From the NCBI GenBank assembly GCA_964545075.1, contig CAZJFS010000027.1, positions 1-39,430 of the forward strand: a DNA stretch of 39,430 bases, written 5' to 3'. Origin of the DNA: DAOPXV01 sp035352535. Its GTDB lineage: Bacteria; Muiribacteriota; UBA9980. Both the position numbers and the translations under genes were made by a program. A model generated the notes under the pieces. It was not told the DNA's origin, did no database searches, and saw nothing but the letters and a program-made list of their open reading frames with translations. Below are positions 16,005 through 24,428 of this stretch, piece after piece; within the stretch, counting starts at the first letter, position 1; every line of letters starts with the position of its first letter.

Positions 16005-17252
16005 TTAATCAAGCTTATGCACGAGAACTCCCGAGCGCAGCTTGGGCTCGAACCATGTCGATTTCGGAGGCATTATCTTATCCGCGTCGGCTATATCCAT
16101 GAGCTGTTCGATGGTCGTCGGAAACATCGCGAAAGCGACCTTGAACTTTCCGGACTCCACCGATTTCTGAAGTTCGCCGAGACCCCTGATACCGCCGACA
16201 AAATCTATGCGCTTGTCAGTGCGCGGATCTTTAACGGCCAAAAGCGGGTCCAGAACGTTCTTTTGAAGTATCGTAACGTCAAGGCAGTCTATAACGTCCT
16301 TGGGATCGAATATTGCCGGCTTGGCTTCGAGTTCGTACCATTTGGCGCCCAGAAACATTCCGAACGAATGCATTTTAGAAGGCTTAAATGGTTTGTGGCC
16401 ATGATCTTTGACCTCGAATTTAGCCTTTATACTGGCGAGAAATTCTTTTTCGCTGTGTCCGTTAAGATCCTTCACGAGCCGGTTATAATCCATGATATAG
16501 AGCTGATCGTGAGGAAAAGCCGCGGCCATGAAAAAATTATATTCTTCAGAACCATCGTGCTTAGGGTTCTTTCCCTTTCTTATCTGGGCTATGCGCGCGC
16601 CGGAAGCTGTTCTGTGGTGTCCGTCCGCGATATAGAGCTTATCGATTTTTTTGAATGAAGCGGCTATATCGGCGATGAGCTTGTCGTCTTCGACGACGTA
16701 AAGCGCGTGCTGCACCTTATCTTCGGTAACTATATCAAATACCGGTTTGTTATGTTTTACGAACGTATCGACGAGATCGTTGATATGTTTCTGCGAACGG
16801 TATGTCAAAAATACCATGCCCGTGTTCGCGTTGCAGACGTCGACATGCTTCGTGCGGTCGTCTTCTTTATCTTTTCGGGTGAGCTCGTGTTTTTTTATTA
16901 TATTGTTCCAGTATTCCTCGGCGGAAGCGCATCCGACCAAGCCGAATTGAGAGCGGCCGGCCATGACCTGTTTATATATATAAAAACACGGTTTTGCGTC
17001 AGGCGCGAGAATTTTTTCGCTTATAAGCCTTTTCAGACTTGCGGCCGCCGTGTCATAGACTCTCTGATCATGCAAATCTATGCCGGGTTCAAGCGCAATC
17101 TCCGATTTATCGACGTAAAGATAACTATCCGGCTTCCCCTTCGCCAGCTCTCTCGCTTCTTCAGAATTTATGACGTCATACGGAAGGCATATGACGTCCG
17201 CCGCATTGTTCGATCCCGGGTGATAACCTTTAAAAGGCCTGAGTATAGACAT
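16005..17252 (-). CDS. DUF1015 family protein
   Basis: 415 residues, full length for DUF1015. Family marks are the N-terminal LRPFKGYHPG and CLPYDVIN, the KHELT segment (121-125), and the central IADGHHRT motif (D210, G211, H212, H213, R214), which is the likely active or ligand-binding site. DUF1015 proteins are widespread cytosolic proteins. A kinase or phosphotransfer function has been suggested from fold similarity, but I cannot confirm it here. It lies downstream of rpoC on the same strand, with a hairpin between them, and ends at a strong terminator. The ribosome site (AGGT) before ATG 17252 is weak. Confidence 0.88.
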   Translation of the reverse strand: MSILRPFKGYHPGSNNAADVICLPYDVINSEEARELAKGKPDSYLYVDKSEIALEPGIDLHDQRVYDTAAASLKRLISEKILAPDAKPCFYIYKQVMAGRSQFGLVGCASAEEYWNNIIKKHELTRKDKEDDRTKHVDVCNANTGMVFLTYRSQKHINDLVDTFVKHNKPVFDIVTEDKVQHALYVVEDDKLIADIAASFKKIDKLYIADGHHRTASGARIAQIRKGKNPKHDGSEEYNFFMAAAFPHDQLYIMDYNRLVKDLNGHSEKEFLASIKAKFEVKDHGHKPFKPSKMHSFGMFLGAKWYELEAKPAIFDPKDVIDCLDVTILQKNVLDPLLAVKDPRTDKRIDFVGGIRGLGELQKSVESGKFKVAFAMFPTTIEQLMDIADADKIMPPKSTWFEPKLRSGVLVHKLD

Positions 17253-17280
17253 TATAAATTACCTGCCTTTTTTAGAAATT

Positions 17281-17320
17281 AGAGGCGCAAAGCGCATTTT
17301 AATGCGCGTTACGCCTCTTT
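17281..17320. terminator. hairpin between rpoC and the DUF1015 gene
   Basis: Nested perfect repeats: outer AGAGGCG/CGCCTCT (17281-17287, 17312-17318) and inner GCGCATT/AATGCGC (17292-17298, 17301-17307). The U-run is strong only on the plus strand. On the minus strand the tail is UAAUUU, so it may be a partial terminator that lets some rpoBC transcripts reach the DUF1015 gene. Confidence 0.55.
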
Positions 17321-17366
17321 TTATTTTACGGACGAACCGCCCGCGTTATTAGTTTAACTCTGATTT

Positions 17367-20300
17367 TTATTCATTGCCCTCATCCGCGATGTCTCCGCCG
17401 CCTAAAACCTCTCTGGCGCGTTCTTCATCCGACTGATGAACCTGTTCGCTCATGGATTCCTTCAACTCGTCTTTATTCAAAGCTTCGAGCGCTATTGAAC
17501 TCTGTTTTATCGGAGTCACCTTTGTGAACGAAGGCAGGTGAACGTTTCTGTATGCCGAGATACCGGTTCCGGCTGGTATGAGTTTACCGATGATAAGGTT
17601 TTCCTTGAGACCGCGCAGATAATCGACTTTACCTTTGATCGAAGCCTGCGTGAGCACCCTCGTGGTTTCCTGGAATGAAGCGGCCGATATGAACGAATCG
17701 GTCGTAAGCGAAGCTTTGGTAATACCTTGAAGTATCTGTTCGCCTTCGGCCATTTTTCCACCGAGCTGATCGATGCGGTCATTCTCGAAATAGAACTCGT
17801 TTATGGTCACTATTTCGCGAGGCAGGAATCTCGTGTCGCCGGCATTTAAGATCTTGATCTTTCTGAACATCTGGCGCACTATAACCTCGATATGCTTGTC
17901 ATTGATCTGAACGCCCTGGTTTTTATACACGTGCTGTACTTCGTCTATGACGTAGCGCATCGTACGTTCAACGCCCGCGATCTTTCTGAGTTTCTTAGGA
18001 GCGATATTACCTTCCGTAAGCTGATCGCCGGCTTTAACGAGCTCGCCGTCGAATACGAGGAAGTTGGATATCGTTCCGAACTGGCTCTTATACTGCTTAC
18101 GTTCGCCGCTCGCGCTTTCGATAATAAGCGAGTTTCCAGCTCTTTTAGCGACTCCGTCGAATTCCGCGATGATAGCTTCCTTCTTCGGACGACGCGCTTC
18201 GAACAATTCGGCGACACGCGGAAGACCCTGAATAATGTCGATGGTCTTTTTAGCGGAAGATCCCCATTTAGCGAGGATGTCGCCGATATTTACCGTCTGG
18301 CCGTCTTCGACTTTAAGTTCGGCTCCGTCGAGGATCTGGTGAGCTTCGCCCATCTGAACGACTATGCTGCCGATCGTCGTGCGTTCCTTACCTTCCTTGT
18401 CCTGGCGTTTTATGAGTTTTACTACTCCAGTAACTTCGTAATCGTATTCAACATCTAATTCTTCGGCGACCCTTTTTTCAAAATGTATTTCGCCCAACGC
18501 AAAGTTGATCGTTATATCCGGCGAATAAAGCTTGACATGGGTCTCATTAAGATTCGAGGTGTTATTTACGAGAAAGTTAGCCGTGCTCTCGTCGATTATA
18601 TGTTCCGACTCGATCACGCATGTTCCGTCATGAACGTTAACCAGGGTTTTGTTAATGCGAAGTCCCGTTATCTCTTTCGCCGTTTTAACTTTCGCGAGAT
18701 CCACGAGCTTATAGAACTCGAATTTCTTGCCTTTGACCTTCATCACGAGACTGTCTGAAATGACAGGATAATAACGAAGATGGCAGATGTTCTTGCCGCT
18801 GACGGTGATATTTTCCGAATACGACTTAACCGGGTTGAATTTATCATTCACCAAAGCCGCGAGTTTGTCGCCCTCTTTTACCGTATGACCGTCATCGACG
18901 AGTATTCTCATGTCCGATGTTATTTTATATTTCTTCTCGTTCTTTTCGGGCTTGGTAAATCTTTTAAAGCGCTTATCTTCGCTTTCTTCAATCTTGCCTT
19001 CGAATTCGATAGGTTCGGTAAGCGGAGTTCCAGTCTTTATGCTTTCGCCGTTTTTAACCTTTATCTGCAATCCGTCCGGAATTTCATATTCCTTGCCGGC
19101 ATATATGATTATCTTCCGAACAACTTCACTGTTAACCTTTTTGCTGTATTTCATTATATAGTTGACCTTTCCCGCTATATTCGAGAATATGGCAGGAATC
19201 GGGTCGGTAAGGTTATCGTTAGCTTTCAGACGATCGCCGGTCGAAACGAGAAGGTTTAATGTCTGAGGAATCTCATATTCCTCCACCTGATTTATAACTC
19301 TTATTTTTTCGATATGCGTCGGATGAATAAGTTCGGCGCCCGACTTGATCTGGGAACCGTCCTTTACTTTTATCTGGGCGCTTCTCGGAACGTCAAAAAC
19401 TTTATAGTCTATGAGTTCGATGCGTTTGATCGTATGATCCGCGAGTATTTTATCGCGGATATCTTCGTTGATTATCGTATTAGCCTGACAGATAAGTTCC
19501 GAAGTCTCAGGTGAGAATATGTCGCCTTTCGTCTTTTTACCGACGAGTTTTTCACGTATAGCAGCAGTGTCGCGTAACGCTACGACTATTTCATTTGAAA
19601 TAACGACGCGCGTGCATTCGACATATAAGGTAGTGAGTTCGGTGCTGAGCTTATCGATCTCGACGATAGTCTTATTGTCGATAAGTGAATCGGCTTTAAA
19701 AACAATTTCTTTCGTCTTTTTGTTTTTGACGTCGCGGGTTATTTTCTTGCCGACGTACTTATTGAGCGTCTGAACGTCAAGGTTAAGGACGGGCATGTCG
19801 TTTTCAACTTTCACATAACCGCCGATAGGCGTGACTTTCAGCATTTTATCGGCTATTTCCGCCGTGATCTTTTCGCCCTCTTTAGCGAGAACTTCGCGCG
19901 TGTCTACATCGACAAGCTGAGAAGCCAGAACTTTATCCAGCAGTTTTTCTTTCAGAGACGCAAGAGACAGCTCCTTCATCGATATGTCGCGGATATCGCG
20001 GATGATGACTTTTCTGAACACTTCAGTGCGTTTCTGAGGAACGGGCTTATCGATCATGCCGATCTCGTAACTGTCGGAATCTATAACGGACTTCGTCTCG
20101 GTAACGACTTCGGCTTCGCCGTCAATGGCGGTTTTAAACTGTATCTCATCGCATATTTTTTCGCCGACCTCAACGTTCGAGCCGGGCTTGACCTTAAGTT
20201 TATTCACGACGAGATTGGCATCCTGAGGTATCTCGTATTCATATTCATCCGTAACGATAACACGACGAGTGTCAAGAGTTTTAGATGAAGCCGATTTAGG

Positions 20301-23300
20301 CTGCACGATTCTTGCGAGACCGGAAGTATCGGCTACGAACGTTATGGCGCTGGCCGTATCGTTTATTTTTTCAACCTTATAAGGTATCTCGGACGGGAAT
20401 AAATATTCTTTTTTCGCGTCACGTTTTATCTGTATGATCTTGTTGTTATTTTTAAGGCTTACTTCGCCTTCTATTTCTGAAGTTATTACGAGAAGCTCCT
20501 CGTTCTTTTTAACTTCATTACCCGAACGAACCTTAAGTTCGACACCGTATTTTGCGGTCGATTCTTCCTTGAATTCCTTAACGCCCTGGGGCAGCGTGTA
20601 TTTCTTTTCGCGCGTCGATTCTTTTTCGTCCAACGGCGTTATGAACATGATACCGTTGTCGGAAATAACCTTCTGGTTCTTGATCTTGATGTCGAAGAAC
20701 TCTACCAGGCCCTTGATACCGGCGATAGCGGCTTTCTGTTCAGCTATCTTCTCCGCGAGTATGAAACCGCCTTCTACCTTGTCGCCGTTATTGACGCGCA
20801 TGTAGGAGCCCATAGGTATCTTGTATGTCTCAAGGCCTCCGCCGTCCGATTCAAGTTTTTCCAGAATGATGGTTCCGTCGTTTGAAACGACTATACCGTC
20901 TTTAACGAGGAGATTATTGAATTTAACGGTTCCTGCAAACTGAGTGATGACCTGGTTCGGGTTATATTCGCAAAGCACGTCGCCGTTTCCGATCTTCTCG
21001 CCGTTGGCTATACGCGGATTAAGATAAGCGCCGGCAGGGATCTGATAATAATCGTTCTTTCCGTCTTTTTTGGTAATGGTTATATAACCTTCGAGAACGA
21101 TACGTCTTAAATCCTCTTCAAGATCAGGCGTCTCTTTGCCGTCAGTATCGATGCCGCCGATGGCCTGTTTTTTACGGTCGACTTTATAGGCCCACTTGAG
21201 GCCGTCAACGCTTGCTTCACCTTCGGCATTGCTCTTGATTTCTATTTTTTGAGCGATAGCGATACCGCCTATATGGAACGTTCTCATCGTAAGCTGCGTA
21301 CCGGGTTCACCGATCGACTGCGCCGCGATGATACCGGCGGTTTCTCCAAGTTCGACGACTCTTCCGGTCGAAAGATCGTTTCCGTAACATTTCTGGCATA
21401 TACCCTGTTTGCTCTTGCATGAAAGCGGCGAGCGAACGAATACCGCGGGGCGTACCTTAACGCTTTTTATTCTGTAGTTTCTAAGATGCTCGTATGTAAG
21501 CTGATCTATTATGCAATCGCTCTTCAATAGGATCTTGTCCGTCTTATCGTCGATAACGTTTTCGACGGTGACTTTTCCGATAGCGCGATCGGCGTTCTTA
21601 TCGTCAAGATCTATTACAGCTTCGGCGTGCTCGATCTGGCGAGCGATTTCAGCATTAATCTCCGATCCGGCAGGAACGAGAATTTTATTGGTTTCAGGAT
21701 GGATTATATCGAATATTGAAACGCGGCCTTTTATTCTTTCGGTTAACGATATAAGCGTTTCATTCGCTATAAGGTTGTTGACCTTGCGCTTTTCGCGAAG
21801 AGGTATTATGAATATGCCTTCGGTCGCGCCGCAATCGGCTTCACGGATTATGACATCCTGAGCGACGTCGACGAGACGCCTTGTGAGATAACCGGAGTCA
21901 GCGGTACGAAGGGCTGTATCAACGAGACCTTTGCGCGCGCCATATGTGGAGATGAAATACTCGGTAAGCGTCAACCCGTCACGGAAATTCGATTTGATCG
22001 GATAGTCGATGACGTCTCCATGCGGATTCGACATAAGACCACGCATGCCGCAGAGCTGACGAACCTGTTGCATGGAACCGCGGGCGCCGGAGATAGCCAT
22101 CATGTAAACTGAATTGAAATCTCCGTCCTGATCGCGTTTCTGGAATTCCTGAATCATTTCGTCCGTAACTTCGGCTGTTGCGCCCTGCCACGTATCGATA
22201 TCGTTCTGTCGTTTTTCTTCACGCGTGATTGCTTCCATTTTGAGCTTCTGATTGGCGTCTTCCGATTTTCTTTCAGCGAGTGAAAGGATATCGCGTTTAC
22301 GACCGGGAATCAAAAGATCGGCGATCGAGAATGAAAGTCCCGATCTGGTGGCGAACTTAAAGCCAAGCTCTTTAACTTCATCGAGAAGCTGAGCGGTTCT
22401 GGCAAGGTTACACATTTTGTATGTATCGGTAACTATCTTTGAAAGGCTGCCTTTATCGATCTGTTTGTTGATAAAGCCAAGTTCTTTCGGAAGAAGCTGA
22501 TTGAAAATAAGCCTGCCAATATTTGTTTCAAGATATTTTTCGCCGACGCGAACGATATATTCCGTGTGCAGGCTGACCTGACCCTGTTCGTAAGCGTGAA
22601 TGGCTTCATCGGGCGAAGCGAACACTTTCTGTTCGAGCACTTCCACTTCGGTAATGCCGAGTTCCTTGATCTTGGCCATTATGAAGGTGTTGATGGGCGT
22701 GTGCTTTTTTATTTCGAGCCTGCCATTTTGGGAATTGAAAACGTCATTGGCTATTTTAAATTTATATTTTAATTTTGCGGGAAGAAGCTGTTCTTCAAGA
22801 GTATGTTTTTTCTTGTTGGCGTCCGTGAATTCTTTTACGGTTCTGATCTTGCTGTCGCGTAAAAGTCTGGTAAGGTAATAGCATCCGAGCGTCATATCGT
22901 GCGTCGGATTCATAATGGGCTTACCTGAAGCGGGCGAGAAAAGATTGTGAGCGCTCAACATGAGAAGACGCGCTTCCGTTTGTGCTTCTAAAAGAAGCGG
23001 CACGTGAACGGCCATCTGGTCACCGTCGAAATCCGCGTTAAACGGAGTGCAGACAAGCGGCGGGATCTGAATGGCTTTTCCTTCTACCAGTATTGGCTCG
23101 AACGCCTGGATACCAAGTCTGTGAAGCGTTGGAGCGCGGTTGAGAAGGACGGGATGGTCGCGAACAACCTCATCTAAAAGGTCCCATATTTCAGCTTTGC
23201 CGCGTTCGAGCATTTTTTTGGCGCTCTTTATGTTGTGGGCAAGGCCTTTGGTAACGAGTTTATTCATTATGAAGGGCTTGAAAAGTTCAAGCGCCATCTT

Positions 23301-24377
23301 TTTGGGAAGACCGCACTGATGAACCTTGAGGTGCGGACCGACGACGATGACCGAACGGCCTGAATAGTCGACGCGCTTTCCGAGAAGATTCTGTCTGAAG
23401 CGGCCCTGTTTGCCCTTGAGCATATCGTTCAAAGATTTCAGCGGGCGTTTGCCGGGGCCCGTTACGGGGCGGCCGCGGCGGCCGTTATCGATGAGCGAAT
23501 TGACGGCTTCCTGGAGCATCCTCTTTTCGTTCTTGATGATGATCTCCGGTGCGCCCATATCGATTAGTTTTTTAAGACGGTTGTTTCTGTTGATAACGCG
23601 TCTGTAAAGGTCGTTGAGATCCGATGTCGCGAAACGGCCGCCGTCAAGCTGTACCATCGGACGAAGGTCCGGCGGAATGACGGGAACGTACTGCATGATC
23701 ATCCATTCGGGCTTGCAGCCTGATTTGAAGAATATCTCGGCGACTTCAAGGCGCTTGATTATGTTGTGTTTCTTGAAGTTTGATTTTTCCTGAAGTTTTG
23801 ATTTGAGATCGCTTACGAGTTTAGGAAGCGATATCTTCTTCAAAAGTTCATATACGGCTTCCGCGCCCATCTTAGCGTCGAAAAGATTGCCGTATTTTTC
23901 GAAATACTGGCGGTATTCTTTTTCGGTCAAAAGTTGTTTCTCGTTGAGCGGAAGGTTACCGGGATTTATTACGATATATGAATTGAAGTAAATTACCTTT
24001 TCAAGATCTTTCGGCGATATATCGAGCAGCAGCGCTATGTATGAAGGGCTGCCTTTCGAATACCACACGTGCGCAACGGGCGAGGCGAGCTGTATGTCGC
24101 CCATCCTTTCACGGCGCACCTTGGATTCGGTTATTTCGACTCCGCAGCGTTCGCATTTGATACCTTTGTATCTAATGCTTTTGTATTTACCGCACGCGCA
24201 TGTATAATCACGGGTTGGCCCGAAGATTACCTCGCAAAAAAGGCCGTCTCTTTCGGGTTTGTGAGTCCTGTAGTTAATGGTTTCGGGTTTTTTTACCTCA
24301 CCATGAGACCAGGATTTAATATCTTCAGGCGAAGCCACCATTATCTTAATGGCATCAAATTTATCTACGTCCCACAA
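17367..24377 (-). CDS. rpoC: RNA polymerase subunit beta', greatly enlarged
   Basis: 2336 residues against about 1200-1400 normally. The start is TTG 24377, with AAGGAGG (24387-24393) 9 bases upstream. All catalytic parts are intact: N-terminal zinc cysteines C60, C62, C75, C78; NADFDGDQ (447-454) with Mg-binding D449, D451, D453; second zinc site C849, C987, C994, C997; trigger-loop helix TQLTMRTFHIGG with H1035; and the C-terminal QGLPRVAELFEARRPK, NDKHIEVIVRQM and GLKENLIIGKLIPAGTG. The trigger loop is split by residues about 1039-2044. That stretch is made of barrel-sandwich-like units (YxIPxGxxLxVxxGxxVxxGxxL at about 1109, 1183, 1259, 1379, 1660, 1699, 1762, 1815, 2015) and small G-K/R...DxIxxxTxExL modules (about 1474-1657). 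Two such modules also fill 883-977, where E. coli has one. Confidence 0.97.
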   Translation of the reverse strand: MWDVDKFDAIKIMVASPEDIKSWSHGEVKKPETINYRTHKPERDGLFCEVIFGPTRDYTCACGKYKSIRYKGIKCERCGVEITESKVRRERMGDIQLASPVAHVWYSKGSPSYIALLLDISPKDLEKVIYFNSYIVINPGNLPLNEKQLLTEKEYRQYFEKYGNLFDAKMGAEAVYELLKKISLPKLVSDLKSKLQEKSNFKKHNIIKRLEVAEIFFKSGCKPEWMIMQYVPVIPPDLRPMVQLDGGRFATSDLNDLYRRVINRNNRLKKLIDMGAPEIIIKNEKRMLQEAVNSLIDNGRRGRPVTGPGKRPLKSLNDMLKGKQGRFRQNLLGKRVDYSGRSVIVVGPHLKVHQCGLPKKMALELFKPFIMNKLVTKGLAHNIKSAKKMLERGKAEIWDLLDEVVRDHPVLLNRAPTLHRLGIQAFEPILVEGKAIQIPPLVCTPFNADFDGDQMAVHVPLLLEAQTEARLLMLSAHNLFSPASGKPIMNPTHDMTLGCYYLTRLLRDSKIRTVKEFTDANKKKHTLEEQLLPAKLKYKFKIANDVFNSQNGRLEIKKHTPINTFIMAKIKELGITEVEVLEQKVFASPDEAIHAYEQGQVSLHTEYIVRVGEKYLETNIGRLIFNQLLPKELGFINKQIDKGSLSKIVTDTYKMCNLARTAQLLDEVKELGFKFATRSGLSFSIADLLIPGRKRDILSLAERKSEDANQKLKMEAITREEKRQNDIDTWQGATAEVTDEMIQEFQKRDQDGDFNSVYMMAISGARGSMQQVRQLCGMRGLMSNPHGDVIDYPIKSNFRDGLTLTEYFISTYGARKGLVDTALRTADSGYLTRRLVDVAQDVIIREADCGATEGIFIIPLREKRKVNNLIANETLISLTERIKGRVSIFDIIHPETNKILVPAGSEINAEIARQIEHAEAVIDLDDKNADRAIGKVTVENVIDDKTDKILLKSDCIIDQLTYEHLRNYRIKSVKVRPAVFVRSPLSCKSKQGICQKCYGNDLSTGRVVELGETAGIIAAQSIGEPGTQLTMRTFHIGGIAIAQKIEIKSNAEGEASVDGLKWAYKVDRKKQAIGGIDTDGKETPDLEEDLRRIVLEGYITITKKDGKNDYYQIPAGAYLNPRIANGEKIGNGDVLCEYNPNQVITQFAGTVKFNNLLVKDGIVVSNDGTIILEKLESDGGGLETYKIPMGSYMRVNNGDKVEGGFILAEKIAEQKAAIAGIKGLVEFFDIKIKNQKVISDNGIMFITPLDEKESTREKKYTLPQGVKEFKEESTAKYGVELKVRSGNEVKKNEELLVITSEIEGEVSLKNNNKIIQIKRDAKKEYLFPSEIPYKVEKINDTASAITFVADTSGLARIVQPKSASSKTLDTRRVIVTDEYEYEIPQDANLVVNKLKVKPGSNVEVGEKICDEIQFKTAIDGEAEVVTETKSVIDSDSYEIGMIDKPVPQKRTEVFRKVIIRDIRDISMKELSLASLKEKLLDKVLASQLVDVDTREVLAKEGEKITAEIADKMLKVTPIGGYVKVENDMPVLNLDVQTLNKYVGKKITRDVKNKKTKEIVFKADSLIDNKTIVEIDKLSTELTTLYVECTRVVISNEIVVALRDTAAIREKLVGKKTKGDIFSPETSELICQANTIINEDIRDKILADHTIKRIELIDYKVFDVPRSAQIKVKDGSQIKSGAELIHPTHIEKIRVINQVEEYEIPQTLNLLVSTGDRLKANDNLTDPIPAIFSNIAGKVNYIMKYSKKVNSEVVRKIIIYAGKEYEIPDGLQIKVKNGESIKTGTPLTEPIEFEGKIEESEDKRFKRFTKPEKNEKKYKITSDMRILVDDGHTVKEGDKLAALVNDKFNPVKSYSENITVSGKNICHLRYYPVISDSLVMKVKGKKFEFYKLVDLAKVKTAKEITGLRINKTLVNVHDGTCVIESEHIIDESTANFLVNNTSNLNETHVKLYSPDITINFALGEIHFEKRVAEELDVEYDYEVTGVVKLIKRQDKEGKERTTIGSIVVQMGEAHQILDGAELKVEDGQTVNIGDILAKWGSSAKKTIDIIQGLPRVAELFEARRPKKEAIIAEFDGVAKRAGNSLIIESASGERKQYKSQFGTISNFLVFDGELVKAGDQLTEGNIAPKKLRKIAGVERTMRYVIDEVQHVYKNQGVQINDKHIEVIVRQMFRKIKILNAGDTRFLPREIVTINEFYFENDRIDQLGGKMAEGEQILQGITKASLTTDSFISAASFQETTRVLTQASIKGKVDYLRGLKENLIIGKLIPAGTGISAYRNVHLPSFTKVTPIKQSSIALEALNKDELKESMSEQVHQSDEERAREVLGGGDIADEGNE

Positions 24378-24428
24378 AATAAATCTCCTCCTTAAATTTT
24401 TTTATATATTAAAAAATTTATTGAACTT

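Noticed and set aside
18246..21263. Assembly duplication or fusion as the cause of the oversized rpoC
   Set aside because: The frame is continuous, the repeated units are strongly diverged and no identical nucleotide repeats are seen, so a real ancient insertion is more likely.
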